From CAZUWH01 sp964624075 (lineage in GTDB: Bacteria; Pseudomonadota; Alphaproteobacteria; Rhodospirillales; Rhodospirillaceae): a stretch of 64,000 nucleotides of DNA. The stretch is taken from contig CAZUWH010000011.1 in assembly GCA_964624075.1 (NCBI GenBank), positions 1 to 64,000 of the forward strand, written 5' to 3'. The notes beneath the pieces are model-generated. The model had not been told where the DNA came from, ran no database searches, and was given only the letters and a program-made list of their open reading frames with translations. Each line of letters starts with the position of its first letter. The first letter of the stretch is position 1. The translations under genes and the position numbers were made by a program. This document shows positions 53,709 through 62,307 of the stretch, one piece after another.

Positions 53709-56700
53709 TCAACGGCGCGCCCAGAGATCCGGAAAGAGGGGATCCAGCAACGCTGCTGGCAATGGCATCACCACCGGACCATCGGTCCACACCAGCACAC
53801 AGTTGATGCGACGGTCCGGGTAGAGGGAGATCAGCACTGCCCGATAGGCCGCCATCTGCTGCCGGTAAATAAATGCCACATCTTCTACACGCTGTGGTGG
53901 CTGCCGGTTGGTTTTGTAGTCGGCGATGGTCACGTTGTCCCTTGTAACCACCAGCCGGTCCACTTGGCCTGAGATCACGCGCGTCCCTACGAGTCCCACT
54001 ATCGGCACCTCGACCTGGGCCTCGGGACCAAACAAGGAGGCTACCGCCGGATGGTCGAGCACCGCCAGCACCTCGACGACCAGCGCAGTTCGCGCAGAAG
54101 GCGCCAGGTCGGCAGCGGCATGATCCAGATAGCGCCGGGCAGCGGCCGGACGCTCACCCGTCGGCAGGTCAGGCAGGCTTTGCAGCAGCCGGTGGATCAG
54201 ACGACCGCGACGGAAGCGTTCTCCCGCGTCAGGCCCCAAAGGCGAACGCACCGGCGGCTCCTCGCCGTCCGGCCGCGATGGGACCAGAGGCCGCGGCGGC
54301 GCAGGATCGCGTGGGGGTTCGATCCCCGCCCACGGCGGCGGCGGAGGGACCGGCCCAGGCGGCAGCTCGTCAATGATATCCTCCCTCCCCTCCGTCTGAT
54401 CGCTGCGCAGACGCAAGATCGCGACGGCGGGCAGGAGCGTGGCGAGTATGGGATCCGTTTCTATCTTCCCAAGAGGGACAAGAGCGGTATGGATCAGATG
54501 GTACCAGCAGGTTGCGGGAGGCGTCTGACGGGTCTGCCAGCCACACACGTATAGGCGATCCTCGGCCCTGGTCATTGCCACGTACAGGAGACGATGGTAC
54601 TCGCGATCGCGCGCCATGGCGGCCGTTTCCCGCAGGCCGGCGCACAAGGGAGGCTCCAGGGCCCGGTACGGCGCCCAGAACACCAGGCCATCGTCATCAT
54701 CTTCCCAGAGCAGACGGGGCGTCTGGAGCGGTGCCTGCAAGGTATCGGGCAAAAATACGATCGGTGCCTGCAAGCCCTTGGCACCATGAACGGTCAGGAT
54801 GCGGACTGCTTCGGCCCCCGTTTTTTGCTCCAAGTCGCGCTTGACCTCGACCCGGGTCGCCTCCAGCCAGTGCAGGAAGCCTTGTAGCGAGGGTGCATGG
54901 CTGGTTTCGTAGCGCAAGGTCAAGGCCAGGAATTCATCGATGGCATCCTCGGCATCCGGTCCCAGCCGGGCTACCAATCGCTGGCGTCCTTCCAGCGGTC
55001 CCAGCACACGGGCATAGAGTTCATAGGGGCGACGATAGTCCACCTCCGCCAGCAGCCCGGCCAACCAGTCATGCGCATGACTGAATGGCGTTGCGGCTCC
55101 AGCGTGGTCTCGCAGGGCCTGCCACAGGGTCCGGGAACCGCGCGGATGGGCAAGCGTGAAGAGCTGATCCTCGTCAAGACCGATCAGAGGGCTTTTCAAC
55201 ACCGCGGCTAGGGTCAGATCATCCTCGGGTAGGAGCAGCACGTTACCCAGCGCGGTCAGATCCATGACCGCCATCTGTTCGCCCAGGATCATGCGATCAA
55301 TACCGGCGACCGGAACATCGAGGCCTTTCAAGGCGCGGACCAGATCTTCGACGAAACCGCCACGACGGCGGACCAGAACCATGATGTCACTGGCTCGCAC
55401 TGTTCGATTGCGTGACTCAAGACATTCTCCCTCCTTAATCATTGTAGCGATACGGTGTGCTACTAGCAGAGCAAGACGCGCTGCCGGTGCGTCGCCCTGG
55501 ATGCGTTCGATGGGAGGCCGCCACGGCGGCATAGGATCTGCTGGTGCCGGTTCCACCGGCGGCCACACCTCGACCAGACCGGCCTGACCGGACCGGAAGG
55601 CAAGATGGCAAATTTCCTCACCCGCCAAAGCCACCCCATCGCGCGCCGGATCGCAGGCAAAGACAGCGTCAACAGCCCGCAGCACTGCCGGGGTGGAACG
55701 GAATGATACGTTGAGGGGGACGTCTACCCACGCCTGCCCCACGGCTTTCACCTTGTTCCGTAACAGGATCCGCATGGATTCGAAGTGATCGGGCATTGCC
55801 CCCTGGAAACTGTAGATGGATTGTTTACGGTCACCGACGGCGAACACGGTCCGCATGCTGTCCGGCCGGGAGTCATCCCGGCTGCCGAGACCGGCGAAAA
55901 ATTCCTGGGTCAGGATCTCGACGATGGCCCATTGCTCGGCACTGGTATCCTGTGCCTCGTCAATGAGCAGGTGGTTGATGCCACCATCAAGCTTGTAGAG
56001 CACCCATCCAGCCCGACCATCGGTTTCCAGGAGACGGCGTACCGTCAGGATCAAGTCGTCATAGTCCAGAAGGGCCCGCACATCCTTGTAACGGCGATAA
56101 GCCTCGAGCAGGGCTGCTCCCAGGCGCAAGAGGGCTGCCGTCGCCTCGGCCACGGCAGCGGCCTTGCGCCGCTCCTCCACCGCTTCCAATCGCTTGGCTT
56201 CGGCAGCCAGAACCACGGCGGCAGTCGGCGCAGTCCTGGCAGTCTTTCGGGTGATAAGAGTCTTGCGTACCGTTCCCTCGCTCGTGAAAAAGACCCGGCG
56301 ATAGGTGCCAAAGGTTTCAGTATCCGGTTCAGCCAGCCAGGCAGTCAGCACCTTCCCGCGTTCGCCATCGCTGTCCGAACCAGCCAGAAGCGCCGTTGCT
56401 GCGGCCTGCAAACTTGGTCCATCAAAGGCTCCCTCGGCACAGGCATTTGCAAGCACGCTGGCCGGCGTTTCTCCAGGAGCGACGTTCAGACGGGCGCAGA
56501 GGGCCGCCACCACGCTCTCGACACCGCCCCACCGCTCGAACAAAGACTGCAGCCGGCCACGGGCACCAGCCAGGTCATTCATCAGTGCCGGAAAGTGCAG
56601 ATCGTGCACGTATGCGGTCACAGTTCGCAAGGCGGTGGCAAGTCCAGGCGAATCGCGGGCGGCGTGCAGCACACACTCGCGGACAACAGCCATAGCTTCC

Positions 56701-57164
56701 TCGGCGTCATGATCATCCATGACCTGGAAATGAGGAGCCACCCCGGCCTCAAGGGGGAACCGTTTCAGAATCATCTGACAAAAGGCGTGCAGAGTCTCGA
56801 TCTGCAGGCCTACGTCGAGCACGCTGGCAAACAGACGCCGGGCCCGGGCCTGCGTGGCCGCATCGGCTGGTGCCCTGTGCAGGCGGAACAGATCCTCGGC
56901 CAGGGCGGCACCGGGCAACGTTGCCCATAGCAACAACCTATGATTGATCCTGTTGGCCATTTCTGCTGCCGCTGCCCTGGTAAAGGTAAGGCACAGAATC
57001 TGTTCCGGGCACACGCCTTCCAACAGCAGGTTCAATACCCGGTCCACCAGCACCTTAGTCTTGCCTGATCCCGCCGAGGCAGCCACCCAGACAGAAGCCT
57101 TCGGGTCCGCTGCCTGGCGCTGGGCGTGGGCGGACTCAACGGGGTTGACGACGGAAAGCGACAT
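53709..57164 (-). CDS. addA: Double-strand break repair helicase-nuclease AddA
   Basis: AddA, with AddB, forms the RecBCD-type helicase-nuclease that processes double-strand breaks. The protein is 1151 residues. Walker A is in VWVAASAGSGKTKVLVDRVL (about residue 30). UvrD-type motifs include LCLTFTRAAAAEMANRI, DYDDLI with INHLLIDEAQDTSAEQW, FAVGDRKQSIYSFQGAMP and YVAMTRAEDRLYVCGW. The C-terminal nuclease motif reads ISGQVDRLVVTRDNVTIADY, with YKTNRQPP, near residue 1080. All motifs are intact. The usual partner addB is not beside it: a lipoprotein gene is upstream and repeat copy D plus an Rpn remnant are downstream. addB may have been moved or lost. Confidence 0.95.
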   Translation of the reverse strand: MSLSVVNPVESAHAQRQAADPKASVWVAASAGSGKTKVLVDRVLNLLLEGVCPEQILCLTFTRAAAAEMANRINHRLLLWATLPGAALAEDLFRLHRAPADAATQARARRLFASVLDVGLQIETLHAFCQMILKRFPLEAGVAPHFQVMDDHDAEEAMAVVRECVLHAARDSPGLATALRTVTAYVHDLHFPALMNDLAGARGRLQSLFERWGGVESVVAALCARLNVAPGETPASVLANACAEGAFDGPSLQAAATALLAGSDSDGERGKVLTAWLAEPDTETFGTYRRVFFTSEGTVRKTLITRKTARTAPTAAVVLAAEAKRLEAVEERRKAAAVAEATAALLRLGAALLEAYRRYKDVRALLDYDDLILTVRRLLETDGRAGWVLYKLDGGINHLLIDEAQDTSAEQWAIVEILTQEFFAGLGSRDDSRPDSMRTVFAVGDRKQSIYSFQGAMPDHFESMRILLRNKVKAVGQAWVDVPLNVSFRSTPAVLRAVDAVFACDPARDGVALAGEEICHLAFRSGQAGLVEVWPPVEPAPADPMPPWRPPIERIQGDAPAARLALLVAHRIATMIKEGECLESRNRTVRASDIMVLVRRRGGFVEDLVRALKGLDVPVAGIDRMILGEQMAVMDLTALGNVLLLPEDDLTLAAVLKSPLIGLDEDQLFTLAHPRGSRTLWQALRDHAGAATPFSHAHDWLAGLLAEVDYRRPYELYARVLGPLEGRQRLVARLGPDAEDAIDEFLALTLRYETSHAPSLQGFLHWLEATRVEVKRDLEQKTGAEAVRILTVHGAKGLQAPIVFLPDTLQAPLQTPRLLWEDDDDGLVFWAPYRALEPPLCAGLRETAAMARDREYHRLLYVAMTRAEDRLYVCGWQTRQTPPATCWYHLIHTALVPLGKIETDPILATLLPAVAILRLRSDQTEGREDIIDELPPGPVPPPPPWAGIEPPRDPAPPRPLVPSRPDGEEPPVRSPLGPDAGERFRRGRLIHRLLQSLPDLPTGERPAAARRYLDHAAADLAPSARTALVVEVLAVLDHPAVASLFGPEAQVEVPIVGLVGTRVISGQVDRLVVTRDNVTIADYKTNRQPPQRVEDVAFIYRQQMAAYRAVLISLYPDRRINCVLVWTDGPVVMPLPAALLDPLFPDLWARR

Positions 57165-57209
57165 AATATCGGGACCGGAACCTCTCCCTTTGCATCTCGT
57201 CCTTTCGCT

Positions 57210-57809
57210 CTACGGAAGCAGGCTTACATAGCGGGCAAGATGCTGCTGCATGGCGCTTTCCAGCACGTTGTTCATATCTATGAGCAGCGCCTCGACCATT
57301 TCCTGCCAGATCCGGTCACGCTCATTCGGGGTGATGTCTTCGGCAACGGTGCGGCCGCGGTTGGCTGTCGCGGTTGCCTCGCCAATGGCACGACCGTTTT
57401 CGTCGCGAATTTCCAGAACGACATCAAGATGCGCATCATAGCGCTCCGATTGCTGTTTCTTGAAATAGCGTGTGAAATCCATATCAGCGGCTAGTTGTTT
57501 TTCGACCACGTGAGCCTGCCGAACGATGAAAACGGCCCGCCGCTCCGAACTTCCCACCGCTTTCAAACGGTCATGGGCCCACTGATGCGCCGCCCGCTCA
57601 GGGGAAACCGGCATGATGTGCTCGACATAAGGGGCTCTGAACAGCGGTTCATGGTGCGAGAGTACCTCGATTGCGCCGACATCAATCTTGATCGGCAAGA
57701 GATGGTTGAAACGAAGCTCAGGCAGTCGCTGGACGGGCTCAGCCGTCTGACAGCCGGTCAGCAGGATCAGGAGTCCAATCGTGACACCGAGAATACGCCG
57801 GGCGGGCAT
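57210..57809 (-). CDS. Lipoprotein of unknown function
   Basis: 199 residues from ATG 57809. A signal peptide (ILGVTIGLLILLTGC) ends in the lipobox LLTGC (Cys at about 19). The mature region contains YVEHIMPVSPERAAHQWAHD, the stretch AHLDVVLEIRDENGRAIGEA and a C-terminal helix (MVEALLIDMNNVLESAMQQHL). I do not recall a named family for certain. It lies 19 bases after malQ ends and 45 bases before addA starts, all on the minus strand, so it may be transcribed with either. Envelope location is predicted from the lipobox. Confidence 0.75.
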   Translation of the reverse strand: MPARRILGVTIGLLILLTGCQTAEPVQRLPELRFNHLLPIKIDVGAIEVLSHHEPLFRAPYVEHIMPVSPERAAHQWAHDRLKAVGSSERRAVFIVRQAHVVEKQLAADMDFTRYFKKQQSERYDAHLDVVLEIRDENGRAIGEATATANRGRTVAEDITPNERDRIWQEMVEALLIDMNNVLESAMQQHLARYVSLLP

Positions 57810-57828
57810 GATCTTTTCCTTCTCCCGC

Positions 57829-60033
57829 TCAAGCTGGAGCAGGCGGTGCCCGGCGATCGGCTTCGATGGTGGCGGCACTGGTGTGCAGATAGATATTGTC
57901 ACGCAAACGCTCGACCGGTTGGGACAGCTTGCGTTTCCAGTTCGGGTATTCGTCCACCGTCCCCGGCAGGTTGAGCTGGGTCGTTTCCAGTAACAGGTCA
58001 TCGAGGTTGACAAGCATGAAACGGCTTGTTGATCGGGCCAGGAAACGATGCACGGCGAGGACCAGCGTCTGCACGTGTGTTTCGTTCAGGTCCGGATCAA
58101 GAGGGAAATCTTCCCCGATCAGCCCCTGATCAATCAGGGCCGCGCGCAGCAGCCGACGGTCGGTCAGACGGTTGGCCGTGAGAGTTTCGGCCGGCTGATC
58201 GGCCGAGACCAGATTCAGAGCCTGCTTCAGGGCGACATCGGTTCCACGCCAGTGACCGGCCACCGTTGGCAGGTCGTGGGTGGAGGCCGTGGCCAGTGCC
58301 GCCGGCGGGTAGGTACCCGGCCGCTTGAACAGATCTTCACCCGGCCAGCGTTCGAATATCAGCAGACGGTACGACAGGATACCCTCGGCGGTCATGCGTT
58401 CGCGGAATGCAGGCGGCACGGTGCCCAGATCTTCGCCAATGACCATGCATTGATGGCGGTGACTCTCCAGGGCAACGATTCCGAGCAGATCGTCGAAGGG
58501 ATAGCCCATGTAAGCACCCGTAGATGGATTTCCCCCGAGCGGAATCCAGAACAGATGCATCAGGGCCATCACATGATCGATGCGCAGGGCACCAGCATGG
58601 CGCATGTTGGCTCGCAGCACGGCAATGAATTCGGCATAGCCGCCTTCCCTCAGCCGCAGGGGATTGAATGGCGGTGAGCCCCAGTCCTGTCCCTTGGCGT
58701 TGAACTGGTCGGGCGGTGCCCCGACATGAGCATCGGCAAAGGTTTCCTTGTGGCCCCATACGTCAGACCCGGCAGGGTCTACACCTACGGCAAGATCACG
58801 ATACAGACCGACCGACAGACCATTGTCGGCAGCACGGTGAACAGCGGCTTCCAACTGACGGTCGGCTTCCCATTGCAGGTACAGGTGATAGGCAATCCGC
58901 TTGACATGTGCATTTTCCCTGGCGAAGGCCTGCACCTCGGTACTGTGCGGGCTCTGGAACGGCGCCGGCCAATCATGCCACGTCTGCCCGTTATGGCTGT
59001 CGACCAGAGTCTGGTAGAGGGCAAACCGGTAGAGGGTTTCCCCGCCCTCGTCACAGAAACGTTCAAAGGCCTTGCGGCGGTCGTCGGTCTTGCGGCCGGA
59101 AGGATGTTTGGACTCGAAGCAGGCATACAGGAGTTCGAGCACTTCCTCCTTCAGCGCGGCTACGGCCGGATAGTCCACCCGCTCCGTCACCCGCGTCTGT
59201 TCCAGCCGTTTCTGGAACTTAGCGGTTCTGATGCGCTTCTGGGCCCGGTCGCATTCGGCCAGTTCCGGCACCGCCATGACGTCGATGTAGAGCGGATTCA
59301 GGAACAGCCGGCTCGATGGCGAGTAGGGACTGCAATGGAGAGGATTGTGGGGAAACAGGGCATGGAGGGGATTGACGCCGATGCAGGCGGCTCCCGTTCC
59401 GACCAGAACATCTGAAAGTCGGGCCAGGGCTGTAAAATCACCCATGCCCCAGTCGTCGTCTGAACGCAGGGCGTAAAGATGACAGGCCACCCCCCACCGT
59501 CGCTCACAAGCCAGAAACCAGGCCGGCAGATAGGACATGGTCGGTGCGACCACCACCATCCCGCTGGCCGATGTTTCGCCTGCCTCGATGGTCAGGGTAT
59601 GGTAGCCTTCAGCAACATCGTCGGGCAATGTCATGGACAGGCACATAACTACGGTGCCATCGATGACACGGCTGCCACTTTCAGGCAGTGTGCCAGGCAG
59701 ATACCGACCACTTGAGACATGACCGTCCTCGGTGGCAAGACTCCAGCAAACCGGCCGCAGACTGATATCGGCCGGCAGACAGAGCGGCACGACCAGGGGC
59801 CGGCCGCGGCGGACAACGGTGACAGGCTGCACCCAACGTTGCCACAGATGTTCCTCGAAGGTTCGCAGATATTCGGCCGCAGTCTCATGGGTCTCCACTG
59901 GCAAACCCATGGCCGCCATCATCAACCGCTTGGTGTCTTCGCTGGTCTCGTTGCGATGGCCGAAGATGTCCCAATAAACCGGCTCGATCCCAACCAGGTC
60001 AGCCAGTCGGCTCAGGATTTTGCTTTTGTCCAT
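57829..60033 (-). CDS. malQ: 4-alpha-glucanotransferase
   Basis: MalQ (amylomaltase) transfers glucan chains between maltodextrins in the cytosol. It is 734 residues, the long bacterial type with an N-terminal extension. The GH77 catalytic region shows the nucleophile in GALRIDHVMALMHLFWIP (about 460), the acid/base glutamate in CMVIGEDLGTVPPAFRE (about 530) and a third acid in ATASTHDLPTVAGHW (about 590). Also LYALRSDDDWGMGDFTAL early. The ATG 60033 lies within the tail of glgX (overlap 22 bases), so translation may be coupled. The cluster glgB-glgX-malQ suggests glycogen breakdown products are recycled through maltodextrins. Confidence 0.94.
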   Translation of the reverse strand: MDKSKILSRLADLVGIEPVYWDIFGHRNETSEDTKRLMMAAMGLPVETHETAAEYLRTFEEHLWQRWVQPVTVVRRGRPLVVPLCLPADISLRPVCWSLATEDGHVSSGRYLPGTLPESGSRVIDGTVVMCLSMTLPDDVAEGYHTLTIEAGETSASGMVVVAPTMSYLPAWFLACERRWGVACHLYALRSDDDWGMGDFTALARLSDVLVGTGAACIGVNPLHALFPHNPLHCSPYSPSSRLFLNPLYIDVMAVPELAECDRAQKRIRTAKFQKRLEQTRVTERVDYPAVAALKEEVLELLYACFESKHPSGRKTDDRRKAFERFCDEGGETLYRFALYQTLVDSHNGQTWHDWPAPFQSPHSTEVQAFARENAHVKRIAYHLYLQWEADRQLEAAVHRAADNGLSVGLYRDLAVGVDPAGSDVWGHKETFADAHVGAPPDQFNAKGQDWGSPPFNPLRLREGGYAEFIAVLRANMRHAGALRIDHVMALMHLFWIPLGGNPSTGAYMGYPFDDLLGIVALESHRHQCMVIGEDLGTVPPAFRERMTAEGILSYRLLIFERWPGEDLFKRPGTYPPAALATASTHDLPTVAGHWRGTDVALKQALNLVSADQPAETLTANRLTDRRLLRAALIDQGLIGEDFPLDPDLNETHVQTLVLAVHRFLARSTSRFMLVNLDDLLLETTQLNLPGTVDEYPNWKRKLSQPVERLRDNIYLHTSAATIEADRRAPPAPA

Positions 60034-62294
60034 GATCGCTTCCTTTTTGGCTTCTGCATCCTGGTTTTGAGCCAGGCCTTGCGTCGGGGCTTGTCACCCT
60101 GGCCGGGATGAGACAGGACTGTTCTGACGGAGACAGGGTGCGAGCCGTGCGGGCGCTCCGTACCTTTCCGGCGCTCGCAACAGTTCAGCAGCACGAACGA
60201 GCGCGGCTCCAGTAGATAGAGGCCGGAGGCGGCAAAGGTTTCCGCTGGCCAATCGGGTCGGGCCGTATCGAACAGACGATTCCAGCGCTGACCGTAGGTG
60301 CTGGCAGGAAGACGGAAATCGATGGGCCCATCATGAGCGTTCATCAGAATGACGAAACGGTCGTCAACGAGCGGCGCACCATCAGGACCGATGTCATCCG
60401 TCGCCCCGCTTAAATGGAAACCGAAGCAACGAACGCGGGGAGCCTCCCACTCTTGTGGCTGCATTTCGCAGCCATTCGCGTTCAGCCACGTGACGTCCTT
60501 CAGGCCGAGACAGGGCACAATGGCACCGGTAAAAAAGGTTGCGCGGCGGAACACGGCATGCGCGCGGCGCAAAGCCAGAAGCAGGCGGGTGAAGTCCAGA
60601 AGCGCACGGTCTTCAGCCCGGTTCAGTGACCAATCCACCCAGCTGCTGGGATTATCCTGGCAATAGGCGTTATTGTTGCCCCCCTGGGTGCGACCCATTT
60701 CATCACCGGCCACCAGCATCGGGACTCCTTGGGACAACAGAAGCGTCGCCAGCATGTTTTTTTTCTGACGCAGGCGCAGGGCTGTGATACGTGGATCGGC
60801 CGTTTCCCCTTCGGCACCGCAGTTCCAGCTTAGATTCTGGTTGGTACCGTCGCAGTTGTTCTCGCTGTTGCCCTCGTTGTGCTTATCGTTGTAGCTGGTG
60901 AGGTCATGCAAGGTGAACCCATCGTGGGCGGTGATGAAATTGATGCTGGCCTGGGGGCGGCGCCCGCTGTGTTCGAACAGGTCCGAAGAACCGGTCAGAC
61001 GGGTAGCCATCTCGCTGGCGAGATTGTAGTCCCCGCGCCAGAAGCCACGCACGGTATTACGGAAGCGGTCATTCCATTCCGCCCAGCCAGACGGAAAGCC
61101 TCCCACCTGATAGCCGCCCAGACCCAAATCCCACGGCTCGGCAATCAGCTTGACCTTGGACAGGACCGGGTCCTGACGCACCGCAGCCAGGAACGGACAG
61201 CTAGGATGATAACCTTCCGGCAGCCGTGCCAGGGACAAGGCAAGATCGAACCGGAAGCCGTCCACACCCATTTCGCTGACCCAGTACCGCAGAGAGTCCA
61301 TGACCATCTGCACGACACGCGGATGTAGCATGTTTAACGTGTTGCCACAGCCGGTATAATCCATGTAATAGCGGGCATCGCCGGGAACGGTCAGGTAGTA
61401 ACTCAGATTGTCGATCCCCTTCAGGGAAAGAGTCGGTCCCATATGATTGCCTTCTGCCGTGTGGTTGAAAACCACATCAAGAATCACCTCGATCCCGGCT
61501 TCATGAAAACGGCGAACCATTAACTTGAATTCGTTGCTGCCTGAACCGCTCAGATAGCCCTGGTGAGGAACAAAGAAGGCATAAGGATTGTACCCCCAGT
61601 AATTGGTCAACCCTTTGTCAACAAGATGCTGTTCATCCAGGAACGGGAAAACGGGCAGAAGCTCGATGGCCGTTATCCCCAGGGTTTGCAGATGGCGCAG
61701 AATTGGTCCCGTGACTAGGCCACTGTAGGTACCACGCTGATTTTCAGGCACTTGCGGATGGCACCGCGACAGACCGGCCACGTGGGTCTCGTAAAGGACA
61801 GTCCGGTTCCACGGTGTGCGGGGCCGATGCTCCTCCGGCCATGGAAACGTTGCCGCCATGACCACGCCCTTGGCCACGTAACGGGCGTTGTCACGGCGGT
61901 CGAACGACAGGTCTGCACGTGCACTGTCGGTCCGGTACCCAAACAGGGCGGCATGCCAGTGAATCCGTCCGGCAATGGCGCGGGCATAAGGGTCGATCAG
62001 CAGCTTGTTCCCATTGAAGCGATGCCCCTTCAGGGGATCATAGGGGCCATAGACCCGATACCCGTAGAGCTGACCCGGCCGACAGTCCGGCAGATAGCCG
62101 TGCCAGATCTGATCGGTATATTCCGGCAATGGAATCCGCACCTGTTCGTGACGTCCGCTTGAATCGAACAGGCAGACTTCCACCCGTTCGGCATGGTCCG
62201 AGAACAAGGCAAAATTAACACCCTGCCCATCCCAGGTTGCCCCCAAAGGGTAGGAGCCCCCGGGCCAGATCACCCAACCAGAACCTTTGACCAC
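60012..62294 (-). CDS. glgX: Glycogen debranching enzyme GlgX
   Basis: GlgX removes the 1,6-linked side chains left on glycogen limit dextrins. It is 760 residues. It has an N-terminal carbohydrate-binding-like domain (YPLGATWDGQGVNFALFSDHAERV-type opening) and the GH13 barrel: LYETHVAGLSRCHP, VILDVVFNHTAEGN, DGFRFDLALSLARL (nucleophile Asp, about 345), VKLIAEPWDLG (acid/base Glu) and NFITAHDGFTLHDL. The C-terminal 35 residues are basic (KPRRKAWLKTRMQKPKRKRS), which is unusual for the family. glgB ends 13 bases upstream of this start. All motifs are intact. Confidence 0.94.
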   Translation of the reverse strand: MVKGSGWVIWPGGSYPLGATWDGQGVNFALFSDHAERVEVCLFDSSGRHEQVRIPLPEYTDQIWHGYLPDCRPGQLYGYRVYGPYDPLKGHRFNGNKLLIDPYARAIAGRIHWHAALFGYRTDSARADLSFDRRDNARYVAKGVVMAATFPWPEEHRPRTPWNRTVLYETHVAGLSRCHPQVPENQRGTYSGLVTGPILRHLQTLGITAIELLPVFPFLDEQHLVDKGLTNYWGYNPYAFFVPHQGYLSGSGSNEFKLMVRRFHEAGIEVILDVVFNHTAEGNHMGPTLSLKGIDNLSYYLTVPGDARYYMDYTGCGNTLNMLHPRVVQMVMDSLRYWVSEMGVDGFRFDLALSLARLPEGYHPSCPFLAAVRQDPVLSKVKLIAEPWDLGLGGYQVGGFPSGWAEWNDRFRNTVRGFWRGDYNLASEMATRLTGSSDLFEHSGRRPQASINFITAHDGFTLHDLTSYNDKHNEGNSENNCDGTNQNLSWNCGAEGETADPRITALRLRQKKNMLATLLLSQGVPMLVAGDEMGRTQGGNNNAYCQDNPSSWVDWSLNRAEDRALLDFTRLLLALRRAHAVFRRATFFTGAIVPCLGLKDVTWLNANGCEMQPQEWEAPRVRCFGFHLSGATDDIGPDGAPLVDDRFVILMNAHDGPIDFRLPASTYGQRWNRLFDTARPDWPAETFAASGLYLLEPRSFVLLNCCERRKGTERPHGSHPVSVRTVLSHPGQGDKPRRKAWLKTRMQKPKRKRSWTKAKS

Positions 62295-62307
62295 GCCGTC
62301 CCCCGCT

